A DNA stretch of 64,000 nt from Bryobacteraceae bacterium. GTDB lineage: Bacteria; Acidobacteriota; Terriglobia; Bryobacterales; Bryobacteraceae. Below, in pieces: positions 34,957-43,812 of the stretch; position 1 is the first letter of the stretch; each line of letters starts with the position of its first letter. Both the position numbers and the translations under genes were made by a program. The DNA lies in assembly GCA_029975915.1 (NCBI GenBank), contig JARKOC010000138.1, forward strand, positions 1-64,000, read 5' to 3'. The notes under the pieces are model-generated. The model saw only the letters and a list, made by a program, of their open reading frames with translations, searched no databases and was not told where the DNA came from.

Positions 34957-35979
34957 ATGGCCGGAAAAATCGAAGGCATCCTCACACCGACCCTGGTCCC
35001 GCTCGACGAATCCGGGCAGATCAACGAGGCCGAATACCGCCGGTTCCTGAACTGGCTGATCGAACGCGGCGTCCACGGCCTTTACCCGAACGGTTCAACA
35101 GGTGAATTCACCCGCCTCACCGCCGAGGAACGGCGCCGCATCGCCCGAATCACTTGCGAGGAGGCCCGCGGGCGCGTCCCTGTTCTGGCCGGCGCCGCCG
35201 AAGCCAACACGCGCGAAACCATCAAGGCTTGCGAAGCCTATCACGAGTTCGGCGCGCGCGCCGTCGCCATCGTCTCGCCGATCTACTACCGCCTCGCACC
35301 CGATTCCGTCTACGCCTACTTCGCAGAGATCGCCCGGAACGTCCCCATCGACGTGACGCTCTACAATATTCCGCTGTTTGCCAGCCCCATCGACCTGGCC
35401 ACGATCACCCGGCTGGCGAATGACTTCCCGCGCATCGTCGGCATCAAGGACTCCTCGGGCGACGTCGCCTTCATGCTCCGAATGATAGCCGCCATTCGCC
35501 CTTCCCGGCCCGACTTTTCGTTCCTCACCGGCTGGGATGTCGTCCTGACTCCCATGATGCTCACCGGTTGCGACGGCGGCACCAATGCCACGTCGAACGT
35601 CGTTCCCGAACTCACCCGCAAGCTGTACGACCTGAACCGCGCCGGCCGCCTCGATGAGGCGATGAAACTGCAATACCGCATCCAGGAACTCTTCGACCAC
35701 ATGCTGTTCCAATACGAGTTCCCGGACGGCTTCCGGCTGGGCGCCGAGCTGCGCGGCTTCAAGATGGGCCATGGGCGGCAGCCGCTCACTCCTAAGCAGG
35801 AAGCGGCGAAAGAGTCCCTGGCTGGCATCCTTCAGTGTCTGTTGTCGTCCAACGATCTGGTTGCGCCGCCCTCCGGAGGATGCGCTCCGAAGTCGATCGG
35901 CAAAGACGACCTGGACGCCATCGTTTCCAAGGTATTGGATGAACTTGAACGCAAGGGAGACCTGTGGAAGACGCGGTAG
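34957..35979 (+). CDS. DHDPS/NAL-family aldolase with putative encapsulation-peptide tail
   Basis: A 340-residue cytosolic TIM-barrel lyase. GSTGE (46-50), LYNIP (Tyr136) and VGIKDSSGD (Schiff-base Lys164) are intact, so it should be an active class I aldolase of the DapA/N-acetylneuraminate lyase family. The barrel ends near 295. It is followed by a Pro/Gly linker ([12 protein letters not shown], 302-313) and a predicted amphipathic helix [20 protein letters not shown] (315-334). Linker plus helix of this type is how cargo enzymes are targeted to bacterial microcompartments. The gene overlaps the next one, a BMC shell protein, by 16 bp. Substrate unknown. Confidence 0.87.
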   Translation: MAGKIEGILTPTLVPLDESGQINEAEYRRFLNWLIERGVHGLYPNGSTGEFTRLTAEERRRIARITCEEARGRVPVLAGAAEANTRETIKACEAYHEFGARAVAIVSPIYYRLAPDSVYAYFAEIARNVPIDVTLYNIPLFASPIDLATITRLANDFPRIVGIKDSSGDVAFMLRMIAAIRPSRPDFSFLTGWDVVLTPMMLTGCDGGTNATSNVVPELTRKLYDLNRAGRLDEAMKLQYRIQELFDHMLFQYEFPDGFRLGAELRGFKMGHGRQPLTPKQEAAKESLAGILQCLLSSNDLVAPPSGGCAPKSIGKDDLDAIVSKVLDELERKGDLWKTR

Positions 35980-36596
35980 TCTTTGTCGAGGTCGGCGGCT
36001 GGTCTCCGGCCATGGTCATCCTCGATGCCATGGAGAAGACGGCCGGGGTGCGCGTGCTTCAAGCCGAATTGAACGACCAGCCGGGCGTTTGCATCAAGAT
36101 GCACGGTTCACTCGGCGATGCGCGGGCTGCCGCTGAATCCGCCGCACAGATTGCACGGCAGATGCAGGTGGCTTGCGTGGTCGACGTGATCCCGTCGCCG
36201 GCGCCGGGGTCGGAGTCTGCGTTCAATCCGCCGCCCGATTACAACGTGCTGTTCGAGCAGGCCACGGTCCACGTGCCTCCGCCAGCCCCCAAGCGAAAGG
36301 AAAAAGTGAAAACCGTGTCCATGAACTCTGAATTCGCCGTCGGCCTGATTGAAACCCAGGGCTTCACCGCCGTTTTCGAGGCGATCGACACGGCGCTGAA
36401 AACCGCCGCCGTCGAAGTGCTGGCCCGCGAAAAGCTGGGCGGCGGCTACATCACCGTGGTCATCAAGGGCGACGTCGCCGCCGTCTCCGCCGCTGTCGAT
36501 GCAGCCAAAGCGAAGGTGGACGGCTTGGGCAGACTCATCGCCGCCCACGTCATCGCCAACCCTTCGCCCGGCGTGCTGACGCTTTTGCCTAAATAG
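35964..36596 (+). CDS. Tandem-domain bacterial microcompartment shell protein (BMC-T-like)
   Basis: 210 residues from a GTG start preceded by AAGGGAG at 5 nt. Residues 122-207 are a canonical BMC domain: [42 protein letters not shown] and [12 protein letters not shown]. Residues 4-79 follow the same pattern in diverged form: [19 protein letters not shown], then [16 protein letters not shown], then [10 protein letters not shown]. The two are joined by a 40-residue Pro-rich and Lys-rich linker. Such proteins form pseudohexameric trimers in microcompartment shells. No hexamer-only (BMC-H) or pentamer (BMC-P) gene is seen nearby. Translation is coupled to the aldolase upstream. An internal GTG at 36306 could also make the second domain alone. 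Confidence 0.85.
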   Translation: MEDAVVFVEVGGWSPAMVILDAMEKTAGVRVLQAELNDQPGVCIKMHGSLGDARAAAESAAQIARQMQVACVVDVIPSPAPGSESAFNPPPDYNVLFEQATVHVPPPAPKRKEKVKTVSMNSEFAVGLIETQGFTAVFEAIDTALKTAAVEVLAREKLGGGYITVVIKGDVAAVSAAVDAAKAKVDGLGRLIAAHVIANPSPGVLTLLPK

Positions 36597-36805
36597 CCCG
36601 AGCGGCCCGCACCGGCGCCAGTTGGAAATCAGCGCGGCAAGCGGGGCCCTTTTGTTCTGTTGACGCAATGCCCTCGTCAGAGCACAGGTTTCGCCCGCAC
36701 CACTCTTGCTAGTCTCCGCCCGCGCTCCGTATTGAAGTGTCCACTCGCATATGCTGAATACTGTCCAAGGATGATCCGAATCCCGAACTCTGGAGAACCC
36801 AATCC

Positions 36806-37267
36806 ATGAAACAGAACACCGCAAAGCGTAGAGAATTCATGACCTCGGCCACGGCCCTCGGCGGCTTGGCCGCACTGCCCATGATGGCCGCCGCCGCTGA
36901 AGGCGGACCGCGCGCCAAAGCGCCAGGCGGCGTCCGCGTCGGCAACCTCTATTTCAGCTTCGGTCTCACCGGCGAACGCGAGGAGGCCCGAAAGGATCCG
37001 CTGACCTTCGGCGGCGACGTCAAGGAACAGACCGAACGCATCATGAAGATGCACAAGGCCAATCTCGAAGCCATGGGCTCGTCGCTTGAAAACGTCATCA
37101 AAGTCACCGTTTTCATGGCCGACGTCAAGACCGAGAAGCGCGCCATGAACGCCGCCTACGCGCCATTCTTTCCCAAGGACGCGCCGGCGCGCTCGTGTGT
37201 CGGCGTCGAATTTCCGGACGTTGCCACTCGCGTCGAAATCGAACTGGTGGCTTACATTCCTTCGTAG
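36806..37267 (+). CDS. Tat-exported RidA-family protein
   Basis: A 153-residue protein. KRREFMTSATALGGLAALPM is a twin-arginine signal. The mature part is a RidA/YjgF domain: VRVGNLYFSFGLTG, LENVIKVTVFMADVKTEKRAMNAAY and PARSCVGVEFPD, with the catalytic-type Arg, ending VEIELVAYIPS with the conserved Glu. It lies 209 bp after the BMC gene and has its own untranslated region, so it need not be part of that unit. Export also argues against a role inside a microcompartment. Confidence 0.87.
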   Translation: MKQNTAKRREFMTSATALGGLAALPMMAAAAEGGPRAKAPGGVRVGNLYFSFGLTGEREEARKDPLTFGGDVKEQTERIMKMHKANLEAMGSSLENVIKVTVFMADVKTEKRAMNAAYAPFFPKDAPARSCVGVEFPDVATRVEIELVAYIPS

Positions 37268-37293
37268 AGACTGATCTGTCTCCCGGCGCCCGG

Positions 37294-38943
37294 CTAATAC
37301 AACTCCCACGGCGCCCGTTTGAAGCCCGGCGCCATCTCGCGGCCAAACCTCAGCGGCGGGCGGCCATTCTCGAACGCGCCGATGTCCGGCGCCACCCCGC
37401 CGAAATCGTCGTTGAAGCCGGGCAGACGCACACCCGTGTCAAGCGCCGGGTTGGGCGCCTGCTCCAACGGATCAGTAATGGCTACAGTCTTGCCGCCGCG
37501 ATTGTACTCGATGCGTCCCCACCGGATCCTGTTCATCCCAGGCGCCAGGTACCACTCCAGTACCTCGCTGGGCAGGAACATGGATGCGACGAATCCTCCA
37601 CCCAGATATCCGCCTGTGAGATCATTTTTGAAATCGTTTGGCGGCCCGGGCTGCTCCCGCGGGTAGGTCCGGCCCCGCGAGTAGAAAATATTGTTCCGCG
37701 TCACCGCGTTGTGCAGTTCATGGCCGCTGAAGACATCCAGCGCACCGCCCGGCTGTAACGCCGTGTTGTGGAAGATGAAGCGGTGACCGAGCAGTGTTGA
37801 AACCTTCTCGCCGTTGACCACCGCCTCGCGCCCGCCGGTCTTGATCATCGTCCCGCCCGACGGGTCCTGGTGCGTAATGCGGCTCGATCCGAAGACGTTC
37901 CGGAAGACGTAAAGCGGACCCATCGCCGTCGACGCCGTCGCCACATGCGTGAATGTGTGGTGGATGTAGTTGCTCCAGATGCGAACGTTCGCGTTCGCGC
38001 CTTCGCTCTCGATGGCATCGTCCCAGCAGTGCGAAATGATGTTCCCGTAGATATCGGAGTCGCGGTTCGGGCTACCCTCGAAGCTGAAGTTCGACCCGCC
38101 GCCGATGCCGTCGTTGTACCCATGGTCTTCGGTGGACCGGATCGTGTTGTACCGGATCACGTTTCCGCCGCTCGAATTGATCAGGCTGATCCCCTGCGGC
38201 CCGTTCGGATGGCCAGACTCCCAGTCGTTCGACCCGCCCCTCGGATGCTCAATCAGGTTCCTTTGGATGACCAGCCGGCCCGCGCCAGCCTGCGCGTAGA
38301 TAGCGCTGTCCGAACCGCTTAGAACGCCCCAAACCCGCGCCCCGCCGATCCGCCCCCAGCCCGTAATGTGGCAGTCTTCAATAACGACGTTCTGCACGCC
38401 CGGCTTGATCAGGATCGCATCCTGCGCAGCGCCTTTGAGCTCAAGTCCGCGAAGAATGACGTACCCAGCCTCGATGACTATGTTGTTCTGCGCCAGGTTA
38501 AAGACGTCGCTCACCCATTTCTTGCCTGGCTCAGGGGTGATCACACGCCAGCCCTGCTCCGTGCCGCCCTCGCGGATGGTCAGAGTCTCTCCGGCCACGC
38601 CGCCCTGCAGGTACGTTGTAGTCCCGACCGGGAACACTTCGCTCCTCGTCCTGGAATTCAACTCCATGCTCTGGCCCCCGGCTTCCAACCGGATCTCGTA
38701 CAGCGTGTCAGGCCTCAACCCGACGATCGATCCGCGATACTCCTTCAGCCTTGGATCGTAAACAGGCGGATATCCATCACGCCATTCGCCGCTGTCCGCC
38801 TCGCGGTAGCGCACAGCCGCCACGCCCGTGTTTGCCGTGCTCCAGTAAATTCCTATCGACTCGAACGTCGCCACCGATTTCCCCGGACTATCCGAGCCTT
38901 GGATCGCCAGCGCCGTCACGGCCATTAGAAGGAGTTGCCTCAT
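37294..38943 (-). CDS. Secreted right-handed parallel beta-helix protein
   Basis: About 549 residues from the ATG at 38943, chosen for the GGGAGGAG ribosome site 8 nt upstream and the signal peptide [16 protein letters not shown]. An N-terminal fibronectin-like domain (about 20-100, [14 protein letters not shown] and [16 protein letters not shown]) leads to a long beta-helix with repeated rungs such as [52 protein letters not shown] and [15 protein letters not shown]. This is the fold of pectate lyases, chondroitinase B and mannuronan epimerases; no lyase-specific catalytic triad could be fixed by eye. Probably acts on polysaccharide outside the cell. Confidence 0.82.
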   Translation of the reverse strand: MRQLLLMAVTALAIQGSDSPGKSVATFESIGIYWSTANTGVAAVRYREADSGEWRDGYPPVYDPRLKEYRGSIVGLRPDTLYEIRLEAGGQSMELNSRTRSEVFPVGTTTYLQGGVAGETLTIREGGTEQGWRVITPEPGKKWVSDVFNLAQNNIVIEAGYVILRGLELKGAAQDAILIKPGVQNVVIEDCHITGWGRIGGARVWGVLSGSDSAIYAQAGAGRLVIQRNLIEHPRGGSNDWESGHPNGPQGISLINSSGGNVIRYNTIRSTEDHGYNDGIGGGSNFSFEGSPNRDSDIYGNIISHCWDDAIESEGANANVRIWSNYIHHTFTHVATASTAMGPLYVFRNVFGSSRITHQDPSGGTMIKTGGREAVVNGEKVSTLLGHRFIFHNTALQPGGALDVFSGHELHNAVTRNNIFYSRGRTYPREQPGPPNDFKNDLTGGYLGGGFVASMFLPSEVLEWYLAPGMNRIRWGRIEYNRGGKTVAITDPLEQAPNPALDTGVRLPGFNDDFGGVAPDIGAFENGRPPLRFGREMAPGFKRAPWELY

Positions 38944-38986
38944 GCCGATTTCTCCTCCCAAGACTCTATCGCGGATCTTGGATGTC

Positions 38987-40159
38987 TTAGTCGCCGTCGG
39001 AGGAGGTGAGAAATTGGTACAGCACGGCGTTGAGCTCGGCGGCGTGAATCGGCTTCTCGATAAATGCGTTCATCCCGGCGTCGCGGCACTTCCCGCGCAC
39101 CAGGTCGGACACGTCGGCCGTCAAGGCGAGTACCGGAGTCCCGGCATACCCCTCGAGCTGTCTCAGCTTGGCCGTGGTCTCCAATCCGTCCATGCCAGGC
39201 ATTTGAAGGTCCATGAGGACGAGTTGGTACGCAGTCTTCGACGCCGCATCCAGCGCCGCCATCCCATCTGAAGCGGTGTCGAACTGCCAGCCCCCCTTGG
39301 CAAGCAGCGCTCCAATCACCTGTTGAGAGATCCGATTGTCGTCTACAACCAGGATTCTCGGCGGGCGTGACCTCCGGCCTGCGTCTTTTGACGCCAGGAG
39401 CGGGCCTCGGCTTTGCGACTTCCCCAGCGGAAGATGGACGCCAAGCCGGTAGCCTCCTGTAGCTTCATCGAACTGCTGTTCCACCCGGCCGCCGAGCAAC
39501 TTCACTAATCCATCCACAACAGCGTGGGCGAGGCCAGCCCCGCTGGTCACCGCGCCTGCGTATGGGGCCATGGATTCGCAGCTCACCGAGAATGCCAGTT
39601 CAGGTCCGCTCGCTTCCGCTTCCGGCTCTATGTACGCCTCGACTTCGATCCAATCGCTACCGCCATACCGGATCAGCGAATTGAGGACCTGCATCATCAC
39701 TTGTCTGACGCGATGGGCGTCGGCAGTGAAGACCAGCCCTAACTCATCCGACAGACGTGTCCGCATCTCCATGCCGCGCGCATCGGCCCGTACTCTGGCT
39801 TCGTTCAGCACCCCTTCAAGCAGATCGGCTGGCCTGAACTCCGACGTCTCAACCCGGATGCAGCCGGCCTGCAGCGAGGAGTACTCCAGCGTTGCGTTGA
39901 GCAGATCGAACAATGCTTCGGCGCACCCGCGCGCCGCTGAAACGTATTCCTTCTGCTCGTCGCTGAGCCCGGTTTCCAGCAGCAGGTCAGTCATGCCCAG
40001 GATGCCGCTCAGCGGAGTCCGGATCTCGTGGTTCAGACTCGCGAGCAGCCGCAGGTTCTGAGCTGCCACCGTCTGATCTTTGTGCCCCGCGCGCACCGCT
40101 CCCGTGCCGTTCTCAGGCCAAACCTTCGCCGCCGTGTCTTCACGCTCAAAGACCGACAT
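38987..40159 (-). CDS. Hybrid histidine kinase with degenerate ATPase domain and REC domain
   Basis: A 390-residue soluble protein without sensor domain. HisKA has LNHEIRTPLSGILGM with His44. The HATPase-like region keeps an N-box (VLNSLIRYGG), but the G1 box DxGxG is absent (SCESMAPYAGAVTSG) and only GAGLAHAVV resembles G2, so ATP binding is doubtful. The C-terminal receiver domain is complete: VVDDNR, phospho-acceptor Asp in LVLMDLQMPGMDG (about residue 315), ALTAD and EKPI. It may therefore act as a phosphotransfer or dimerising REC protein rather than an autokinase. No partner gene lies adjacent. Confidence 0.82.
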   Translation of the reverse strand: MSVFEREDTAAKVWPENGTGAVRAGHKDQTVAAQNLRLLASLNHEIRTPLSGILGMTDLLLETGLSDEQKEYVSAARGCAEALFDLLNATLEYSSLQAGCIRVETSEFRPADLLEGVLNEARVRADARGMEMRTRLSDELGLVFTADAHRVRQVMMQVLNSLIRYGGSDWIEVEAYIEPEAEASGPELAFSVSCESMAPYAGAVTSGAGLAHAVVDGLVKLLGGRVEQQFDEATGGYRLGVHLPLGKSQSRGPLLASKDAGRRSRPPRILVVDDNRISQQVIGALLAKGGWQFDTASDGMAALDAASKTAYQLVLMDLQMPGMDGLETTAKLRQLEGYAGTPVLALTADVSDLVRGKCRDAGMNAFIEKPIHAAELNAVLYQFLTSSDGD

Positions 40160-40278
40160 TCGTATTCCTGCCTAGTTCATCGGCAGTCATCCGGCATCGC
40201 TTTAGGGGAACATCCCGGTCCTCTAGGCTTCCTCCAGTAGAGGGACTAGGGGCTTCGACTGAATGGGCGTGGCGGCGG

Positions 40279-41142
40279 TCAATCTTCGCTTCTCAGGAAT
40301 CCACCCAGGCTTTCAAGCGGGCCCCGCTCGTCGCCGCCCGCTCGCCCAGGCGCCAGTTCCCTCCGCAGTTTTTCGAGCGTCATCGACTGGACCAGCACCC
40401 GGCCCGGCCCCCGAAGTGTCGTCAGGAACAGGCCCTCACCGCCGAACAGCGCCGTCTTGATGCCTCCGGCGAGTTGCACATCGTAATCTACTGATTCGTC
40501 GAACCCAACCACGCACCCAGTGTCGACCTGCAACACTTCACCAGGGCTGAGCGTGAACTCCACGAAATCGCCGCCGCCATGAATGAATACCGTCCCTGGT
40601 CCGGTGAGCTTCTCCAGGATGAAGCCTTCGCCGCCAAACAGTCCCCCGCCGATCTTCTTCACCAGCGCAATATTGAGCGTCACACTCGACTGGGCGCAGA
40701 TAAAGCTGTCACGCTGCACCATGAAGGATTGGCCTGCCTTGAGATCGAGGCTCTGAATCCGGCCCGGATAATCGCCCGCAAAGCCGACTTCACCGCCAGC
40801 CTGGGTCCGGAAGTAGGTGAGGAACAATGATTCCCCCGCCAGCTTCCGCTTCAATGCGCCCCAGATCTTTTCGCCCAGCGTTTCTCCGGTCATGCGTGTT
40901 TCCCAGGACACGCTGGCATGCTTGTAGACCATCTTGCCGGCCTCGGCGTATAGCTCCTGGCCCGGCGCTAGGCGGATCCGTGCAACCTGCAAGTTGTCGC
41001 CGTGAATGGTGTAATCCAGTGGGGTGGGCGCCGCCGAATACGACTGAACCGTAGCCGAGGCCGTCCCTACCTGTGAACCGCAGGCAGGGCAGAACTTCGA
41101 CTGATCTCCAACCTGGTTCCCGCAATTGGTGCAGAATGGCAT
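40279..41142 (-). CDS. AIM24/TIGR00266-type protein with N-terminal zinc ribbon
   Basis: A 287-residue protein. Residues 1-30 are a zinc ribbon (FCTNCG and FCPACG). From about residue 45 follows the AIM24 beta-barrel domain: LAPGQELYAEAGKMVYKH, GFAGDYPGRIQSLDL, SFICAQSSVTLNIAL, GGLFGGEGFILEKLTGPGTVFIHGGGDFVEF, and a second FGGEGLFLTTLRGPGRVLVQSM. Bacterial members have no firm function, and the mitochondrial homologue affects membrane organisation. It is divergent from the secreted peptidase-like gene, with 65 bp between them. Confidence 0.87.
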   Translation of the reverse strand: MPFCTNCGNQVGDQSKFCPACGSQVGTASATVQSYSAAPTPLDYTIHGDNLQVARIRLAPGQELYAEAGKMVYKHASVSWETRMTGETLGEKIWGALKRKLAGESLFLTYFRTQAGGEVGFAGDYPGRIQSLDLKAGQSFMVQRDSFICAQSSVTLNIALVKKIGGGLFGGEGFILEKLTGPGTVFIHGGGDFVEFTLSPGEVLQVDTGCVVGFDESVDYDVQLAGGIKTALFGGEGLFLTTLRGPGRVLVQSMTLEKLRRELAPGRAGGDERGPLESLGGFLRSED

Positions 41143-41207
41143 GAAACCTGATCCCTCCTCAGAACCATCAGTATCTTACAGTGGTAGGTGTGGGTCACCT
41201 TCTTCAT

Positions 41208-43469
41208 ATGAAACGGCTTTTCGCTTGTCTTTGTTCGATCTGGTTCGCCCTGCTTCCGGTCTATGCGGCCGACGCGCCGACGCTTTGCTCCACGCACCGC
41301 ACCAACCTCACCGAACAGATCCACCTTCACCGCCAGTCCAAGCGGACAATCGAGCGTAACCGGCAGCTTCGAGCCTTTTCGGCCCGCCCGGAACGGGCCG
41401 CCTTCGCCGCCGACTTCGGCGATATCGCAGTGATGGATGCCTCCGGCGGCGTTCTGGCCGAACCAAATCCATTCAACCTGGACGGACGCAACTTAATGTT
41501 CCAGCGGGAGACTCGGGGGCTGCGGCTTGTCGAGTCGCCCAACGCCTTCAGCCGTGCTGAGGCGGAAGCTGGAAGAGCGCTGCCGCTCGGCGACGACGAT
41601 GCCGCGCTGGTCAGTCTCAATCAGTTCTATCCATTTTTCGCTCCTTACGACTACATTTGGGTCCATAGCGACGGCAACATCACCTTCTGGGAACCCGATG
41701 CCGCTACGGCCGCCCGCAGCTTGGGACGCCTCGCCGGCGGTCCTCCCCGCATCGCTCCGCTATTCGCCGACCTTGACCCTTCCGCTGGCGGCTCTGTTCG
41801 CGTCTTTCACGCTGAGAACTACGTCACCGTCACTTGGCTCGACGTGCCTCAATATTCTTCTTCGGGATTCGGCCCGAAACAGAGGTTCCAACTCCGGCTT
41901 CATAATTCAGGCTCGATCGAGTTTCTCTACGATAGCGTCACACTCAGTGATGCCGTCGTCGGAATCTCCCCCGGCAGGCTTACCAGCCCCTTGGAGGTTG
42001 TACCTCTCGCCGACTCCATTGGCGTTCTGTTCGTCAGCGGAGTCGCAGAGCGCTTCGGATCTTCCAGCGCCATTGACATCGTCAGGACCGCCCAGCGCTT
42101 CTATGAGACCCACGACGACGCCTACGACTACCTGGTGATCTTCAACACCATGGGCGTGGCTGTGGCGCCTGGAGCCTTGGCCAACATGACGCCAGTCCGG
42201 ACGCGCGCCAGAGGCATCGGCGACGAATTGATGGATGCCGGCGCCGAATTTGGATCCCGCTACCGCCTGCAAGCCGTCCTGAACATGGGCCCGGCCAGCA
42301 CCTATCCGGCCGATCCCTACTCGCCGGTCGGCTTCCGCGGCCGCATCACCGGCGACAACACGATGACGCTGCTCGGCCACGAAGCTGGACATCTCTTCCT
42401 CGCTCTGGCCAGCGTCCGCGACGGCGATTCACGGCCGATGCTCGGCTCGCAGAATGCGCACTGGAGCTTCAATTTCAACTCTGAGGCCTCGCTGCTGGAA
42501 GGCAACCGCATCGAGGACCGGGGTGCTGACAATGAATTCCGGTTCCTCACCACCGGCACCGTGGAGGGATATTCTCCGCTGGACCAGTACCTGATGGGCC
42601 TGCGCGCCCCTGAAGAGGTCGGGCCTATGTTTGCAGTCCATCCCAGCCAGATGAACCCCACGCGTCTTCCTCAGAGGGGTGTCCTATTCAATGGCTCGCG
42701 CATGGACATCCACATCAACGATTTGATCGCCGCCGAGGGTCGCCGCACGCCCGACCACACCGTCGCCCAGTCCCGCTTCCGTTTCGCCTTCATCGTTATC
42801 ACCCCCGAGGGCGGCGAGCCGCCGGCTTCCGTGATTGAGCAGATTGACGCCTATCGCGCCGAGTTCGAACCCTACTTCAACCGCGCCTCAGGCGGCCGGG
42901 CGTGGGCCGACACTACTCTGCGCCACATGCTGAAGCTTTCGGCCTGGCCCGCCATGGGCGCTGTCGCGGGCCAGCAGGCAGAAATTCAACTCGAATTGGC
43001 GCGCCCGTTGGACTACGACCTGTTCGTCGGACTGCACACGACTCATGGCCACATTGAGGCCCCGACGCCGGTCGTTATTCCCGCAGGAGAAACCCGTCTC
43101 ACAACAGCCGTGAAGGGCCTATCCGGCGGTGTATCGGACCTGGTTGCCGAGGCATGGAACGGCAGCTTTGAACCGGTTTTCGCCCGCATCGCCGTCCAGC
43201 CATCACTCGAATCGCTCAGGCTGATCAAGCACTATGTGGACGGGCCTGTCGTCCTGCGAGTCTCCGACGAAAACGATCTCCGCTACACGGGAATTCGCAT
43301 CAAAGTAACCGCTGCCGGGGCGACGCGCTTCGTCGATGGCTACAACCGCGACTTTGTCACCGGCGCTGACGGCCTGATGTGGCTCTGGTGGGACGATGCG
43401 GGCCCCGGCTCAGTTCTTGAGGCTGAAATCGAGGGTGTTCCGGCATCGCGCATCAGCATTGAGCGTTAG
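41208..43469 (+). CDS. Secreted protein with nidogen-like and HExxH metallopeptidase-like regions
   Basis: About 753 residues from the ATG at 41208, which opens a signal peptide (MKRLFACLCSIWFALLPVYA). Residues about 130-280 look like a nidogen-type (NIDO) domain: FFAPYDYIWVHSDGNITFWEP, IAPLFADLDPS, YVTVTWLDVPQY and LHNSGSIEFLYD. At about residue 390 LLGHEAGHLFLAL supplies an HExxH motif, followed by a region with NAHWSFNFNSEASLLEGN and YSPLDQYLMGL. The remaining C-terminal part appears beta-rich. Probably a large extracellular metallopeptidase of a family I cannot name. Confidence 0.7.
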   Translation: MKRLFACLCSIWFALLPVYAADAPTLCSTHRTNLTEQIHLHRQSKRTIERNRQLRAFSARPERAAFAADFGDIAVMDASGGVLAEPNPFNLDGRNLMFQRETRGLRLVESPNAFSRAEAEAGRALPLGDDDAALVSLNQFYPFFAPYDYIWVHSDGNITFWEPDAATAARSLGRLAGGPPRIAPLFADLDPSAGGSVRVFHAENYVTVTWLDVPQYSSSGFGPKQRFQLRLHNSGSIEFLYDSVTLSDAVVGISPGRLTSPLEVVPLADSIGVLFVSGVAERFGSSSAIDIVRTAQRFYETHDDAYDYLVIFNTMGVAVAPGALANMTPVRTRARGIGDELMDAGAEFGSRYRLQAVLNMGPASTYPADPYSPVGFRGRITGDNTMTLLGHEAGHLFLALASVRDGDSRPMLGSQNAHWSFNFNSEASLLEGNRIEDRGADNEFRFLTTGTVEGYSPLDQYLMGLRAPEEVGPMFAVHPSQMNPTRLPQRGVLFNGSRMDIHINDLIAAEGRRTPDHTVAQSRFRFAFIVITPEGGEPPASVIEQIDAYRAEFEPYFNRASGGRAWADTTLRHMLKLSAWPAMGAVAGQQAEIQLELARPLDYDLFVGLHTTHGHIEAPTPVVIPAGETRLTTAVKGLSGGVSDLVAEAWNGSFEPVFARIAVQPSLESLRLIKHYVDGPVVLRVSDENDLRYTGIRIKVTAAGATRFVDGYNRDFVTGADGLMWLWWDDAGPGSVLEAEIEGVPASRISIER

Positions 43470-43744
43470 CAGGGCGGCGAGAGCCGGTTCTCACCCACTT
43501 CATCTGGCGCACCCTGCCGTTCCGATTCGACCGCGGCGCCCAACTGACCCAGACCACAAACGTTTACAGGCTTCGGAAGACTGGCTTGCAACGCCTCCAG
43601 TTTTGACCGTACCTGCGCTAATTCCTGGCTTGTTGCTTCCAAGGCATTTGAGAGGTTTCTGATCCGGTGGTCCGCAATTAGCGCCGCCCAAACTGCCACC
43701 AATGCTCCGAACACGAGCCATCCCGCGTTGATGGTTACGTCCAC
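43466..43744 (-). CDS. Small membrane-anchored coiled-coil protein
   Basis: A 92-residue protein from a GTG start with AGGTGA 4-5 nt upstream. One membrane segment (WLVFGALVAVWAALIA, about 9-24) is followed by a heptad-like helix (RIRNLSNALEATSQELAQVRSKLEALQ quoted only as residues 27-53). Its 3' end overlaps the end of the convergent secreted-protein gene by 4 bp. Overlapping open frames on the same strand lack a credible composition. Function unknown. Confidence 0.5.
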   Translation of the reverse strand: MDVTINAGWLVFGALVAVWAALIADHRIRNLSNALEATSQELAQVRSKLEALQASLPKPVNVCGLGQLGAAVESERQGAPDEVGENRLSPPC

Positions 43745-43812
43745 GATTCACCTGGCATCTAAACCACGCCTCACTAAATTTGTGGCGCGGCTCCGAAAAG
43801 ATTCTCACACCA

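Noticed and set aside
36806..37267. Second RidA gene as a microcompartment component
   Set aside because: RidA-like proteins occur in some BMC loci, but this one has a clear twin-arginine export signal and lies 209 bp away, so it should be periplasmic.
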